Positions 8,537 to 16,696 of a stretch of DNA of 33,227 nucleotides are shown one piece after another. Where the stretch lies: NCBI GenBank assembly GCA_049325575.1, contig JBMOLK010000320.1:1-33227 (forward strand). Reading direction: 5' to 3'. Made by a program: the position numbers and the translations under genes. Origin of the DNA: JBMOLK01 sp049325575 (GTDB lineage: Bacteria; Bacillota; Clostridia; Acetivibrionales; Acetivibrionaceae). Positions within the stretch are counted from its first letter, which is position 1, and the number at the start of each line of letters is the position of its first letter. The notes beneath the pieces were generated by a model. That model worked only from the letters and a program-made list of their open reading frames with translations, was not told the origin of the DNA and searched no databases.

Positions 8537-9292
8537 ATGGTGGATAAGGAAGAATATATTTTATGCTCTAAAAAAGGCATACTGATTGTAAATGAAGGAA
8601 TCAGCGGCTCCGGAAAAAGTGAATGCGTTAAGATGATGTTCCAATATCTTAGTGATAAAGGCTATAAGACAGGCGTGATAGAATGGAACTCAAATTCGGT
8701 CATTAGAAATATCGTAGATAGAATAAATAGGATGAATCTCTTGACGTCAAATATATATTGCATTCTTCAATATGTCAGCTTTTTTTTTGACTATGTTATA
8801 AAAATTATTCCTTTATTAAAACAAAACTATATAGTGATAGCTGACAGATACATATATACTGCATTGACGCGTGATGCAGCAAACGGGGCAGGAAGGATGT
8901 TGGGACGGATTTTACATGGCTTTTTCAGGAAACCGGATCTCTTGTTTTTTCATAGTGTGACCCCTGAAGTATGCCTTGAGAGAATCAAATGCAGGGGGAA
9001 AGTCTTATTTCACACCAATAACAGAATACTAAAAAATAATACTATAAAAAACAAGGATCTATACTATTTGAAAAAGCTTGACAGAGAGTACATGAAGCTG
9101 ATTTCCTGCCTTCAAAATAGGGGAGAGACTAACATAGTTGTTGTTAGCAATGATTCATCAAATCTTATGGGATATGTAGAGGGATATCTGGATAAAAAAA
9201 TAACCAGTAAGAGAGTGAATACAGTAAATAGTATTGGGGTGATGACAAATGGCAAAAAAGCAGCTAAAGGTTGTTATACAGAAAAATATTAA
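8537..9292 (+). CDS. Thymidylate-kinase-like P-loop protein
   Basis: A 251-aa P-loop protein. Walker A is GISGSGKS (residues 21-28) and ADRY (102-105) matches the DRY/F motif of thymidylate kinases, followed by a helix with RDAANG and a lid-like segment with CRGKV. The housekeeping tmk lies elsewhere in Clostridia and its product is usually about 205-215 aa, so this looks like a specialised relative phosphorylating a pathway intermediate. ATG 8537 is chosen because GGAG (8524-8527) is 9 bases upstream; ATG 8528, overlapping the CYTH stop, would put the site too close. The 3' end overlaps the next gene by 44 bases. Confidence 0.75.
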   Translation: MVDKEEYILCSKKGILIVNEGISGSGKSECVKMMFQYLSDKGYKTGVIEWNSNSVIRNIVDRINRMNLLTSNIYCILQYVSFFFDYVIKIIPLLKQNYIVIADRYIYTALTRDAANGAGRMLGRILHGFFRKPDLLFFHSVTPEVCLERIKCRGKVLFHTNNRILKNNTIKNKDLYYLKKLDREYMKLISCLQNRGETNIVVVSNDSSNLMGYVEGYLDKKITSKRVNTVNSIGVMTNGKKAAKGCYTEKY

Positions 9293-10358
9293 TAATTATT
9301 TATTCAGTGCTGTCCTTCTATGCATAATACTGGCGTATGATAACCTGAAACCATGGTTTTACGAGAACTATATCCAACTGTATTTCGTTCGTAATAAACG
9401 GGGAAGGTATGAAAAAAGTGAAAAATGGCTGGATTTTTACGGTGCATTGACAGCACCACAGGAAGTATTGGAGTACAATAAGCTTAATAAAGAATTCTTT
9501 ATGAATATAGATATAATGAAGTTTATAGAAAGCTGTATAGATGACGGGTACTACTTTTATACATATTATGATGAATATTATGTAAAGCCGAACTTTATGA
9601 AGGCTAATATCCATTTCGTCCATGACCTTCTTATTTACGGATACGACAGTGAGAACAGGAAAATCACAGCTGTGGGGTATAATGACAATAAAATCTTTTG
9701 CAGCTATGAAATTGACTATGAGGCTTTTGAAATTGCGTTTAAAAATGGATTGGAACTGACAAAGGATGGAGGGTGGGAGGATATATCCTTTTACGGACTG
9801 AAGCTAAAAAGCAGGTATGATGAGAATTACAAATATAAATTTGACATTTCCAAGTTTATGTCCAATTTCCATGACTATGTCTACTCTGTAAATACCGGAA
9901 AAAGAGATTACCCGGAAGATAAATCATATGATTCCAAAGAACTGTATTACTTGCATACACTAAAAGACAATGTATATGGGATTGATATTTATGACCACAT
10001 TATAGAATACCTGAAGAAAACTGCGGAAGAAAGAACGCCTCTGCTTTATGTAATGTTCCATACCTTATATGAACACAAAGTATCTATAATGGAAAGGCTC
10101 CAGTATGTAGCAGATGAATTTCGGATAGATGGAATGGCAGATATAGTTAGTAATTACAAGCAAACCATAGGCTCACTTGATCTGGTCAGGCATTTGGCAC
10201 TAAAGTACAACAAGGTAAAAAAGGAGTCAGTGTTAAGTGAAATGGTCACGGCTTTGGAACCGGAGAAGAACCGTGAGAAAGAACTGTTAACCAAAGCCTA
10301 TGACATAATCTCCAGGCAATGTGAATTTGGGAGGTGTCAATATGAATCAGTTTATTAA
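9249..10358 (+). CDS. Unrecognised 369-aa protein, possibly BtrH-N/papain-like acyltransferase
   Basis: No firm family. The first half is rich in aromatic residues and shows a pattern I associate with BtrH N-terminal or C39-like papain folds: an early hydrophobic helix containing a Cys (LLCIIL, about 18-23), NYIQLYF (39-45), and FVHDLLIYGYD near 123-133, where His and Asp could be catalytic, followed by alternating strands. The second half is helical with no known motif. BtrH in butirosin biosynthesis moves an acyl group from a carrier protein to an amine. An acyltransferase would fill a gap here, since the cluster has adenylation and carrier proteins but no condensation or thioesterase domain. 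GGGGTGAT at 9236-9243 serves the ATG. The gene overlaps both neighbours, which supports its reality more than its function. Confidence 0.7.
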   Translation: MAKKQLKVVIQKNINNYLFSAVLLCIILAYDNLKPWFYENYIQLYFVRNKRGRYEKSEKWLDFYGALTAPQEVLEYNKLNKEFFMNIDIMKFIESCIDDGYYFYTYYDEYYVKPNFMKANIHFVHDLLIYGYDSENRKITAVGYNDNKIFCSYEIDYEAFEIAFKNGLELTKDGGWEDISFYGLKLKSRYDENYKYKFDISKFMSNFHDYVYSVNTGKRDYPEDKSYDSKELYYLHTLKDNVYGIDIYDHIIEYLKKTAEERTPLLYVMFHTLYEHKVSIMERLQYVADEFRIDGMADIVSNYKQTIGSLDLVRHLALKYNKVKKESVLSEMVTALEPEKNREKELLTKAYDIISRQCEFGRCQYESVY

Positions 10359-11214
10359 AATTGAATTTGAGTGCATGTGTAATCTGGATTGTAATTACTG
10401 CCATGCTTATATGAACAAGCACAAGGCAAATATAAAGAAAATAATTCATGAGTTGGAGCAGATTTTTTCAGAGTATGATCCCACAGCTACATTCTTCAGG
10501 GTAGAGGGTATAGGAGAGATAACCTTGTATCCTGAAATAGTTGACTATCTCTCGGCAAAAGCAGAAAGGGAAGGCTATAATATCGAGGTGCTTTCTAATG
10601 GCATACTTGCCGGGGAATTTATAAAAGAGACTCCTTCACTAATATGGATCATCTCCCTGGACGGCAATACTGCACAAATGAACAGGCATAGAAACTTAAA
10701 TCAGCAAAAGGTCAATAAAATCCTGGATACCATTATAGAGTACAATACTGAAATTCAGTGTGTTTATAGTGATCAGAGCATGGAAGAAGTTAATGAATTT
10801 ATTGAATATTTAAGTTCAAGGAATTATTCAGGGTTCCTTCACATATCCCCAAGAAAGTATCATGACAAGCCTTTGGAACATTGTCTTGACCACAGCAAAC
10901 TTATAAGGGCAGACTTTGTTGCCGGAGATGAGTACTTTAAGAGATGGGAATATATAATTCAAAATAAAAAACGGGATTTTGAATGTGACTTCTTTACAAA
11001 GGGATATGTTTACCGAATTATGCGGGGGGATGAGGAAACAAAAAGGATTAAATGCGACTGCGCAAGCTTTGAATTTGAATATGGAAATGAAGAAATAACG
11101 AGCTATAATCCATGTGACTGCGGTACATGTATCTGCCAGTTTGAGTATGACGTGGGCAGAAAGCTGGATCTTCTGGGCAAACTAACAAAGCAGCCGGCCA
11201 AAAGATGTGTGTAA
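10342..11214 (+). CDS. Radical SAM protein with Cys-rich C-terminus
   Basis: A 290-aa radical SAM enzyme. C13-x3-C17-x2-C20 (within CNLDCNYC) binds the SAM-cleaving 4Fe-4S cluster, and VEGIGE resembles the glycine-rich GGE motif. The C-terminus has further cysteines: C238 and C240, then C258, C260, C263 and C265 in a CxCxxCxC array, and C289. These could hold an auxiliary iron-sulfur cluster, but the spacing is not a SPASM motif I can match. GGGAGGTG at 10329-10336 fixes ATG 10342, overlapping the previous gene by 17 bases. No RiPP precursor is near, so the substrate is more likely the carrier-bound amino acid or a sugar/nucleotide partner. The reaction is unknown. Confidence 0.88.
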   Translation: MNQFIKIEFECMCNLDCNYCHAYMNKHKANIKKIIHELEQIFSEYDPTATFFRVEGIGEITLYPEIVDYLSAKAEREGYNIEVLSNGILAGEFIKETPSLIWIISLDGNTAQMNRHRNLNQQKVNKILDTIIEYNTEIQCVYSDQSMEEVNEFIEYLSSRNYSGFLHISPRKYHDKPLEHCLDHSKLIRADFVAGDEYFKRWEYIIQNKKRDFECDFFTKGYVYRIMRGDEETKRIKCDCASFEFEYGNEEITSYNPCDCGTCICQFEYDVGRKLDLLGKLTKQPAKRCV

Positions 11215-11242
11215 GTCAATCCCTTATACAAGGAGGATACTT

Positions 11243-12199
11243 ATGAAGTCAAAGAGAGCCTTTTTAGTAGAGCCGGGGAGGTTTGAAATTTCCCAGGTGG
11301 ATATTTATCCTAAGGATGATCAGGTACTTGTAAAGATTACTTCCTGCGGTTTGTGCAATTGGGAATTAAACCACTGGAAAGGCCTCATTGGAACATTTCC
11401 GCAGCCTCTCGGACACGAGTGGACAGGAAGTGTTGTAGAGCTTGGGCCAAATGTCAAGGGATTAAAGGAAGGAGATGTGGTAACTGCTCTGCCGGACAAT
11501 CTGACAGGTTTTTCGGAATACACGGTTGTCAGTGAGAAGAACTGCTTTAAACTGGCTGCTACCGTAGATCCCAAATACGCACCAGGAGAGCCTCTAAAAT
11601 GCATTGTAACAGTATTAAGGGCTGCGGCACCAGAGGCAGGAGATAATGGTGTTGTTTTAGGATGCGGACCTATGGGGTTATGGTGTATTCAGGCCCTGTC
11701 TGGGAATTTACTGTCTTCACTGGTTGCTGTAGATATTGATGAAAAGAAGCTGGAACTTGCCAGGAAATTTGGTGCCACCCATGTGATCAATCCGACAAAT
11801 GAGAATGCAGAGAAAAGGATTGAAGGCATCACGGGTGGAATGATGTCAGATTTTGTGATTGAAGGTACGGGAATTCCTACACTCTTGAACACTGCCCAGC
11901 ACTACATCAGGAAAACAGGAAGGGGTAGGCTGATTCTTATGAGCTCCCATGAATCCACGTGCAGTGAGTTTGATTTCAGGGAAGCCATAAGCCGATCGGC
12001 GCAAATCATAGTTCCCCACCCTGGATATTCAACAGACCAGCATGAAGATTTAAGGAGAGCCGTAACCTATCTTAATAATGGAATCTTTAAGGTAAAGGAA
12101 GTCATAAGTCACCAGTTTGCTTTAGAGAATATACAAAAAGCCTTTGAAACCCTTGAAAGTAAGCCTATTGGTTACTTAAAGGGAATAGTGATACCATAG
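11243..12199 (+). CDS. Zinc-type alcohol dehydrogenase-like oxidoreductase (MDR superfamily)
   Basis: A 318-aa medium-chain dehydrogenase. Cys35, His58 and Glu59 (SCGLC, GHEW) fit the catalytic zinc site; the four-Cys structural-zinc lobe is missing, as in sorbitol/threonine-dehydrogenase-like branches. GCGPMG (140-145) is the Rossmann nucleotide loop and VAVDIDEKKL carries the acidic end of strand two, favouring NAD(H). AGGAGG at 11231-11236 precedes ATG 11243, 28 bp after the radical SAM gene, and a terminator follows. A step oxidising or reducing a hydroxyl of the cluster's product is likely; the substrate is unknown. Confidence 0.88.
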   Translation: MKSKRAFLVEPGRFEISQVDIYPKDDQVLVKITSCGLCNWELNHWKGLIGTFPQPLGHEWTGSVVELGPNVKGLKEGDVVTALPDNLTGFSEYTVVSEKNCFKLAATVDPKYAPGEPLKCIVTVLRAAAPEAGDNGVVLGCGPMGLWCIQALSGNLLSSLVAVDIDEKKLELARKFGATHVINPTNENAEKRIEGITGGMMSDFVIEGTGIPTLLNTAQHYIRKTGRGRLILMSSHESTCSEFDFREAISRSAQIIVPHPGYSTDQHEDLRRAVTYLNNGIFKVKEVISHQFALENIQKAFETLESKPIGYLKGIVIP

Positions 12200-12209
12200 C
12201 AGTTAAGGT

Positions 12210-12240
12210 AAAGGGGCTGTCAAAAGGCAGTCTCTTTTTT
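12210..12240 (+). terminator. Rho-independent terminator closing the biosynthetic operon
   Basis: A purine-rich arm ending GGGGCTGTC (to 12221) pairs across an AAAA loop with GGCAGTCTCTTT, about 12 bp including four G-U pairs, and merges into a T run ending at 12240. It starts 10 bases after the dehydrogenase stop. Confidence 0.8.
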
Positions 12241-12390
12241 AATGTAGTAAATCTCGATTCAAATTAATCCACTACTTAAAACTTCTATAAAACCAGAAAT
12301 ATTAAAATTCTTTTCTATGTATCTCCAACTAAGTGTTTAGTTCGGATTTTACTATTACTTCCAAGAAAAAAATAGAGTATTAGATTCTAT

Positions 12391-12419
12391 TTGAAATTAC
12401 CTAAATATTACTATATTAT
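12391..12419 (+). promoter_or_regulatory. SigA-type promoter for the membrane-anchored protein gene
   Basis: TTGAAA (12391-12396), 17-base spacer, TATTAT (12414-12419). The site lies in the 316-bp gap between the dehydrogenase and the next gene; apart from the terminator above I see nothing else in that AT-rich gap. The implied untranslated leader is about 90 bases. Confidence 0.55.
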
Positions 12420-12515
12420 CTATAGTATAGTAATACGAAATTAGTATTAATGCCTAATATTATGTATTTGAACAATTTAGAAGAATTAATTATAAGTAAT
12501 GGAGGTATTTTAGAT

Positions 12516-13154
12516 ATGAATACAAGGAAAAAAGTCAAGAATATAAGAAATAAGGGACGGGATAGAAAAAAATTGCTGGTTCTGGCTGCAGCAGTGTTGT
12601 TGGCTATATCCCTTATAGGAATCTCTGCTATAGCATTTCTGAATGTTGGAAACCCTCTTGAAGCACGGCAAGGAAACGATGTAGCAAAACAGCAAATGCA
12701 GGAGATTGAACAGGGAAGTCAGGGAATGGAGGAAGATTATAATGAAAATATGAAGGTAAATACAAAACCCCAAGTGAGTATTAAGTACATAAATGATATT
12801 AAGATAAATGAGATTACAACCGGTATCGGTATCGAGAAAAGTGAAAATGATATGATTCAAAAGATGGTTGTAGACTTTATAAAGGCCGAATATAGGAGTG
12901 ACACTGAAGCTTTGAAGGATATGTGTACCGATGAGTTTAAGAGGGAATTAGATAAGAGAAAAGGTGCTATTGTTGGCAAGAAGAGAGGAGACGTTAAATT
13001 TAGCACTATTACAAACGTAGTAAGAGAAGGTGACTTGTACCTGGTATTTGTTAGAGTTAGTGATGACCTTGGCGACTCAGAATACCAGTGGAATTTTGAG
13101 ATTAAAAAGGTTAATGGAAAGTTTCTGGTTTCATCTGTAGAATTAGATGTTTAA
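12516..13154 (+). CDS. Hypothetical membrane-anchored protein with NTF2-like extracytoplasmic domain
   Basis: A 212-aa protein, function not recognised. A basic N-terminus (residues 1-19) is followed by one transmembrane helix (about 20-42), a Gln/Glu-rich linker and a C-terminal domain of about 100 residues (from about 115). That domain has an early helix (MVVDFIKAEYRSD), a Thr/Asp-rich turn and closing strands (YQWNFEIKKVNGKFLVSSVEL), suggesting an NTF2/SnoaL-like fold. GGAGGT at 12501-12506 sets ATG 12516. It has its own promoter and no obvious operon partner. The domain call is by pattern only. Confidence 0.7.
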   Translation: MNTRKKVKNIRNKGRDRKKLLVLAAAVLLAISLIGISAIAFLNVGNPLEARQGNDVAKQQMQEIEQGSQGMEEDYNENMKVNTKPQVSIKYINDIKINEITTGIGIEKSENDMIQKMVVDFIKAEYRSDTEALKDMCTDEFKRELDKRKGAIVGKKRGDVKFSTITNVVREGDLYLVFVRVSDDLGDSEYQWNFEIKKVNGKFLVSSVELDV

Positions 13155-13188
13155 GATATATGTAAATGCAGTACACGGTATTTCAGTA

Positions 13189-13317
13189 CAGAGCATGGAA
13201 GCGAGATGAAGCTGTCTCCTTCCGCCATAAACTTTGTTGGAGGCTGCCACCAGCGGTAAATTTATGAACTAAAGGTTAATTGGCTCACTATGTACAATAG
13301 TTAGTTAGGCTAACTAA
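13189..13317 (+). other. Structured, possibly regulatory leader upstream of a lipoprotein gene
   Basis: Three hairpins follow one another in the 244-bp gap. GGAAG-c-GAGA (13197-13206) pairs with TCTC-CTTCC (13215-13223). CCGC (13222-13225) can pair with GCGG (13253-13256) around an inner TGG/CCA. TTAGTTA (13301-13307) pairs perfectly with TAACTAA (13311-13317) across GGC. No T run follows, so these are not plain terminators. No known riboswitch class was matched. Confidence 0.35.
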
Positions 13318-13398
13318 TAAAGTCAAGGGCGGTATATACAGCTTGATTGTGGATTAAGTTTGGATTAAATTAAAAACATATGGGGGTGGTGTTAGGTA

Positions 13399-14190
13399 AT
13401 GCCAAAGAGAAATTTATCGTTATTAGTCATTTTCTGTCTTATTGGCAGTATAGTGTTTGTCGGGTGTTCGGATAAAATTGTTAGCAATGATATTACCAAG
13501 CCGTCTCCAGGTCCAGACCATGTGAGTGACGAAAGCCAAAGTACTATACCCCTGACTTTTAAGCCTGTTGAAGAAGACGAAAAGAAGCTTGAAATGCTGG
13601 ATAATGATGGGGTGGGAGAAATAGTTAAGGAAGTAAAGCTTGATAATGCTACAGTATTCATATTCAAAAAACCGTCGGACGATTTTGTATTGTATGGCGG
13701 TGTTAAAGTAAATGGTACACTGTACGAAATTGACATAGTTGGATATGGGGACTTTGATATTCAAGTAAAAAATACATTTTTATTCAATAAACCTCTTATA
13801 TATATTCAAGGAATACATGGAGCAACCTGTCCTGTGACTTATTATATCTATTTTAAAGATAACACTCCTTACATCCTGCTTTATTTGGAACGTTTTGTAG
13901 TAGAAATGGATCTAGATGGAGACGGAGAAGAAGAAGCTATAGCCAAAACAGGCGGTTTGACCGAGATATATAAGCTTGATAAAAACATGTTGATATACTC
14001 ATCATTAAATAAAATATTAAATGCCGACTATGTTTTTTATCCAAATGAAGGCAGTGAAGAAAAAGACCTGACTTTTTGTGCTTTTACACCATCTACTTAT
14101 GAACGCCGTATATATAAGTTGACAAAAGAAGGCTTTAAAATGGAAAGTGTAAGTTTTCTAAAAGAAAATATACAGGATGAAATTAATTAA
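13399..14190 (+). CDS. Hypothetical lipoprotein with acidic DxDGDG motif
   Basis: A 263-aa predicted lipoprotein: hydrophobic signal (about 6-20) and lipobox FVGC, so Cys23 would be lipidated and the protein tethered outside the membrane. A Pro/Ser-rich linker follows, then a beta-rich domain containing MDLDGDGEEEAIA (about 171-183), resembling calcium-binding loops of VCBS/FG-GAP or EF-hand-like repeats. A GGGGGTGGTG stretch precedes the ATG. It is followed by an independently promoted two-component system, which may sense the same envelope compartment. Function unknown. Confidence 0.75.
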   Translation: MPKRNLSLLVIFCLIGSIVFVGCSDKIVSNDITKPSPGPDHVSDESQSTIPLTFKPVEEDEKKLEMLDNDGVGEIVKEVKLDNATVFIFKKPSDDFVLYGGVKVNGTLYEIDIVGYGDFDIQVKNTFLFNKPLIYIQGIHGATCPVTYYIYFKDNTPYILLYLERFVVEMDLDGDGEEEAIAKTGGLTEIYKLDKNMLIYSSLNKILNADYVFYPNEGSEEKDLTFCAFTPSTYERRIYKLTKEGFKMESVSFLKENIQDEIN

Positions 14191-14268
14191 ATTGTTTGGA
14201 GATTACGAAAAAGGTTCTCGTGTTTAAGTTATGTTTGGATAGTTACAGGAACTGATAGTATAAAAGCC

Positions 14269-14277
14269 TGTTATAAT
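14269..14277 (+). promoter_or_regulatory. Extended -10 promoter element, distal, for the two-component operon
   Basis: TGT directly before TATAAT (14272-14277) gives a TGnTATAAT extended -10. No good -35 is seen. A second, similar element lies 50 bp downstream. Confidence 0.4.
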
Positions 14278-14318
14278 ACATGCCACTATTTTACTTAATG
14301 TTTACTGGATGCAGTGTA

Positions 14319-14327
14319 TGCTATAAT
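14319..14327 (+). promoter_or_regulatory. Extended -10 promoter element, proximal, for the two-component operon
   Basis: TGC directly before TATAAT (14322-14327) forms an extended -10; TTTACT (14301-14306) is a possible -35 with a short 15-base spacer. It leaves a leader of about 65 bases before the response regulator. Confidence 0.5.
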
Positions 14328-14400
14328 GAGTTTTATAAGTGTATGCTGCATCTATTTTTATGCGGTTAAAGGGAACTTGGTTATCTATAAAGGAGCGTCT

Positions 14401-15093
14401 ATGGAAAAGAAGGTATTAGTAGTAGATGATGAAAAGAGCCTTGCAGATGCCGTATCATATGCCTTTAGAAAAGAGGGGTTTGAAGTTAGAACGGCTTATG
14501 ACGGTTTTGGGGCTTTGAAGGTCGCGGAAGAGTTTAATCCTAAAGTAATAATACTTGATATTATGATGCAGGGAATGGACGGTTTTGAGGTGTGCAGGAA
14601 TTTAAAAAGCAAGGATAATGTCGGCATCATACTTCTTACTGCAAAAGGGGATATTGTAGATAAAGTACTTGGACTTGAGCTTGGAGCGGATGATTATATA
14701 ACAAAGCCTTTTGATATAAGGGAGCTTATTGCAAGGGTTAAATCCCTCATTAGGAGGCTATCTAAAAATAAGGAAGAGAGAATAAAGTCAATAAAGTATA
14801 AAGACCTTGAAATTATTATTGAGCAAAGAAAGGTATTAGTTGATAAAGATGAAATAGTTCTTACTCCTAAGGAATTTGATTTGCTGTACCTGCTTGTGTC
14901 CAACCCTGAAAGGGTTTTTACAAGGGAAGAGCTTCTTGATATGGTATGGGGCATGGAGTATGTAGGGGGAACTCGTACGGTAGACATACATGTTCAGAGG
15001 CTAAGGAAAAAACTTGGACAGGATTATCAGAGTATTTTGCAGACGGTCTTTGGGGTAGGCTACAAGGCTATGGGGGATTTTGATGAGGATTAG
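14401..15093 (+). CDS. Response regulator, OmpR/PhoB family
   Basis: A 230-aa DNA-binding response regulator. The receiver domain has the acidic pair D9-D10, the phospho-acceptor Asp53 (ILDIMM), a switch Thr in LLTAKGD and Lys in TKPFD. The C-terminal winged helix (about 130-225) ends with the typical VQRLRKKLG and GVGYKA motifs. AAAGGAG just before ATG 14401 sets the start. The kinase gene begins inside its last codons, so the pair is translationally coupled. It is close to PhoP/WalR-like regulators; target genes cannot be read from the sequence, but the adjacent beta-propeller lipoprotein is a candidate. Confidence 0.95.
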   Translation: MEKKVLVVDDEKSLADAVSYAFRKEGFEVRTAYDGFGALKVAEEFNPKVIILDIMMQGMDGFEVCRNLKSKDNVGIILLTAKGDIVDKVLGLELGADDYITKPFDIRELIARVKSLIRRLSKNKEERIKSIKYKDLEIIIEQRKVLVDKDEIVLTPKEFDLLYLLVSNPERVFTREELLDMVWGMEYVGGTRTVDIHVQRLRKKLGQDYQSILQTVFGVGYKAMGDFDED

Positions 15094-16576
15094 CATAAAG
15101 ATAAGATTCAGTATTTTTCTGGCGCTTCTCTTAATTTCCACAGTAAGTGTTCTTAGTATCCTTGTACTGCAAGGTATTAGAAGCTACCAGACTTCACAAT
15201 ATGAATACAGCCTTTCGCAGCAGTGCAAGGTGGCCAATGTATATTTGAAGCAGAGCTATTTGGTATCATCAGGTGACGATGAAATTTCTCCCCAGGATTA
15301 TTTAAGAAGAAAAGGCAATGATCTGGCCCGGGAGCTTCAAACCATTCTGGGCACTCAAGTAGCCTTTTATGATAATGATGGGGTACTGATAGGAAGCTCA
15401 TGGGATACCGGTAAAAGGGAAGACATAAGGGATACTTTGGGCTTTGCACTGGAGGGAAAAGCTGCTTATCAAATATCCGGGGGTTCAATTCAATATTTCG
15501 AACCTGTTTTTATATCCGGTAGTGAAAGTTTGGGTGTTGTACAGATATATTATACTTTAAGAAAGGATATATATTTTTACAATACTGTAAGAAATCTATT
15601 TATAGGAGCAGGCACCCTGATTTTTATTCTAAGCTTTATCGCAGGCTACCTTTATTTTAACAGGTTTACCAACCTGATTCTTAGACTTAAGAAGATTACT
15701 GAAGACATAAAAGACGGTAAGTTTGGAGGGTTTAAAGCTTTTAAGAGAAGAGACGAGCTGGGGGACTTAAGCCAGGGCATTTTTTTTATGAGTAACAGGA
15801 TTGAGGAAAATATTGAGTCGCTAAAGGAAGAACAGGAGAAGCTTACGCTTGCTGTTAATAAGCTTAAGGTAGTGGGAGAGCAACAAAAACAGTTCATTGG
15901 TAATGTGACCCATGAATTTAAGACACCTATTACAACCATTAAAACCTATATTGATTTAATGGAAATGTACCCAGATGATATGGAACTTATGGAAAAATAT
16001 AAGGTGAACGTGGGAAAGGAAATACAAAGGCTCTACGATATGGTGGAAAAAACTCTTTACTTGGCTTCCCAGGAAAAGTATGAGTTTGAATTTGAGGCTC
16101 AAAGAATAGAGGTTTCGGAGTTTCTCAAGGATTTATGCCTTCGTATGTCAGGGAAAATACAAAAGTACGGGCTTGAAATGATAACCGACTTTAGGGAGAG
16201 TTATATAAATGCAGACAGGGAAGCCCTTACTCACATTATTGTAAATATTTTGGATAATGCTATAAAGTACAATACCGCTAATGGAAAGATATTTGCTAAA
16301 AATTATATTCTTAAGGACAGTGTTAATATAGAAATTGCCGATACGGGAATCGGGATTCCGGAACACCTAAGGGTCAAGGTGTTTGAGCCTTTTTATACGG
16401 TGGATAGAAGCCGAAGTCGGGAAAGGGGAGGAGCAGGGCTTGGACTTTCACTGGTAAAGCAGCTGGTACAAAAGCAGAGGGGAACCATAGAAATTTATGA
16501 AAATACCTATAATGGTGAAAAAATCGGTACTATAGTTTTGATTTCACTTCCTTTGTATAAAGATAGTGGAAAATAA
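15083..16576 (+). CDS. Sensor histidine kinase, HisKA/HATPase_c with HAMP
   Basis: A 497-aa membrane kinase, cognate to the overlapping response regulator. Two transmembrane helices (about 8-30 and 172-192) flank an extracellular sensor of about 140 residues with a PAS/Cache-like AFYDNDGVLIGSS strand-turn. HAMP spans about 193-245, followed by a coiled coil and the H-box with His277 (VTHEFKTP). The ATP domain has the N-box NILDNAIKYN, DTGIGIP and GAGLGLSL. A TTG lies directly before the ATG at 15083; ATGGGGGAT (15070-15078) inside the regulator gene is the ribosome site. The signal is unknown. Confidence 0.94.
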   Translation: MRISIKIRFSIFLALLLISTVSVLSILVLQGIRSYQTSQYEYSLSQQCKVANVYLKQSYLVSSGDDEISPQDYLRRKGNDLARELQTILGTQVAFYDNDGVLIGSSWDTGKREDIRDTLGFALEGKAAYQISGGSIQYFEPVFISGSESLGVVQIYYTLRKDIYFYNTVRNLFIGAGTLIFILSFIAGYLYFNRFTNLILRLKKITEDIKDGKFGGFKAFKRRDELGDLSQGIFFMSNRIEENIESLKEEQEKLTLAVNKLKVVGEQQKQFIGNVTHEFKTPITTIKTYIDLMEMYPDDMELMEKYKVNVGKEIQRLYDMVEKTLYLASQEKYEFEFEAQRIEVSEFLKDLCLRMSGKIQKYGLEMITDFRESYINADREALTHIIVNILDNAIKYNTANGKIFAKNYILKDSVNIEIADTGIGIPEHLRVKVFEPFYTVDRSRSRERGGAGLGLSLVKQLVQKQRGTIEIYENTYNGEKIGTIVLISLPLYKDSGK

Positions 16577-16696
16577 AAAAGTTTACACTTTTGAAACATG
16601 TGGAGAAATTTTAGAAAAAAGCTTTTGTTATCATTTAATAAGAGGCTGGCAGGTTAAGCCTGGATCCTCAAAAATTATTAAATGGGAGAGATGATA

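Noticed and set aside
10342..12199. RiPP pathway built around the radical SAM enzyme
   Set aside because: No short precursor-like gene with a ribosome site, no leader-peptide-binding domain and no peptidase were seen nearby.
13155..13398. Cyclic-di-GMP or other known riboswitch before the lipoprotein gene
   Set aside because: Hairpins are present but the conserved core sequences are not.
13423..13764. Open reading frames on the minus strand opposite the lipoprotein gene
   Set aside because: They lie wholly antisense to a gene with a signal peptide and lipobox, and have no ribosome site.
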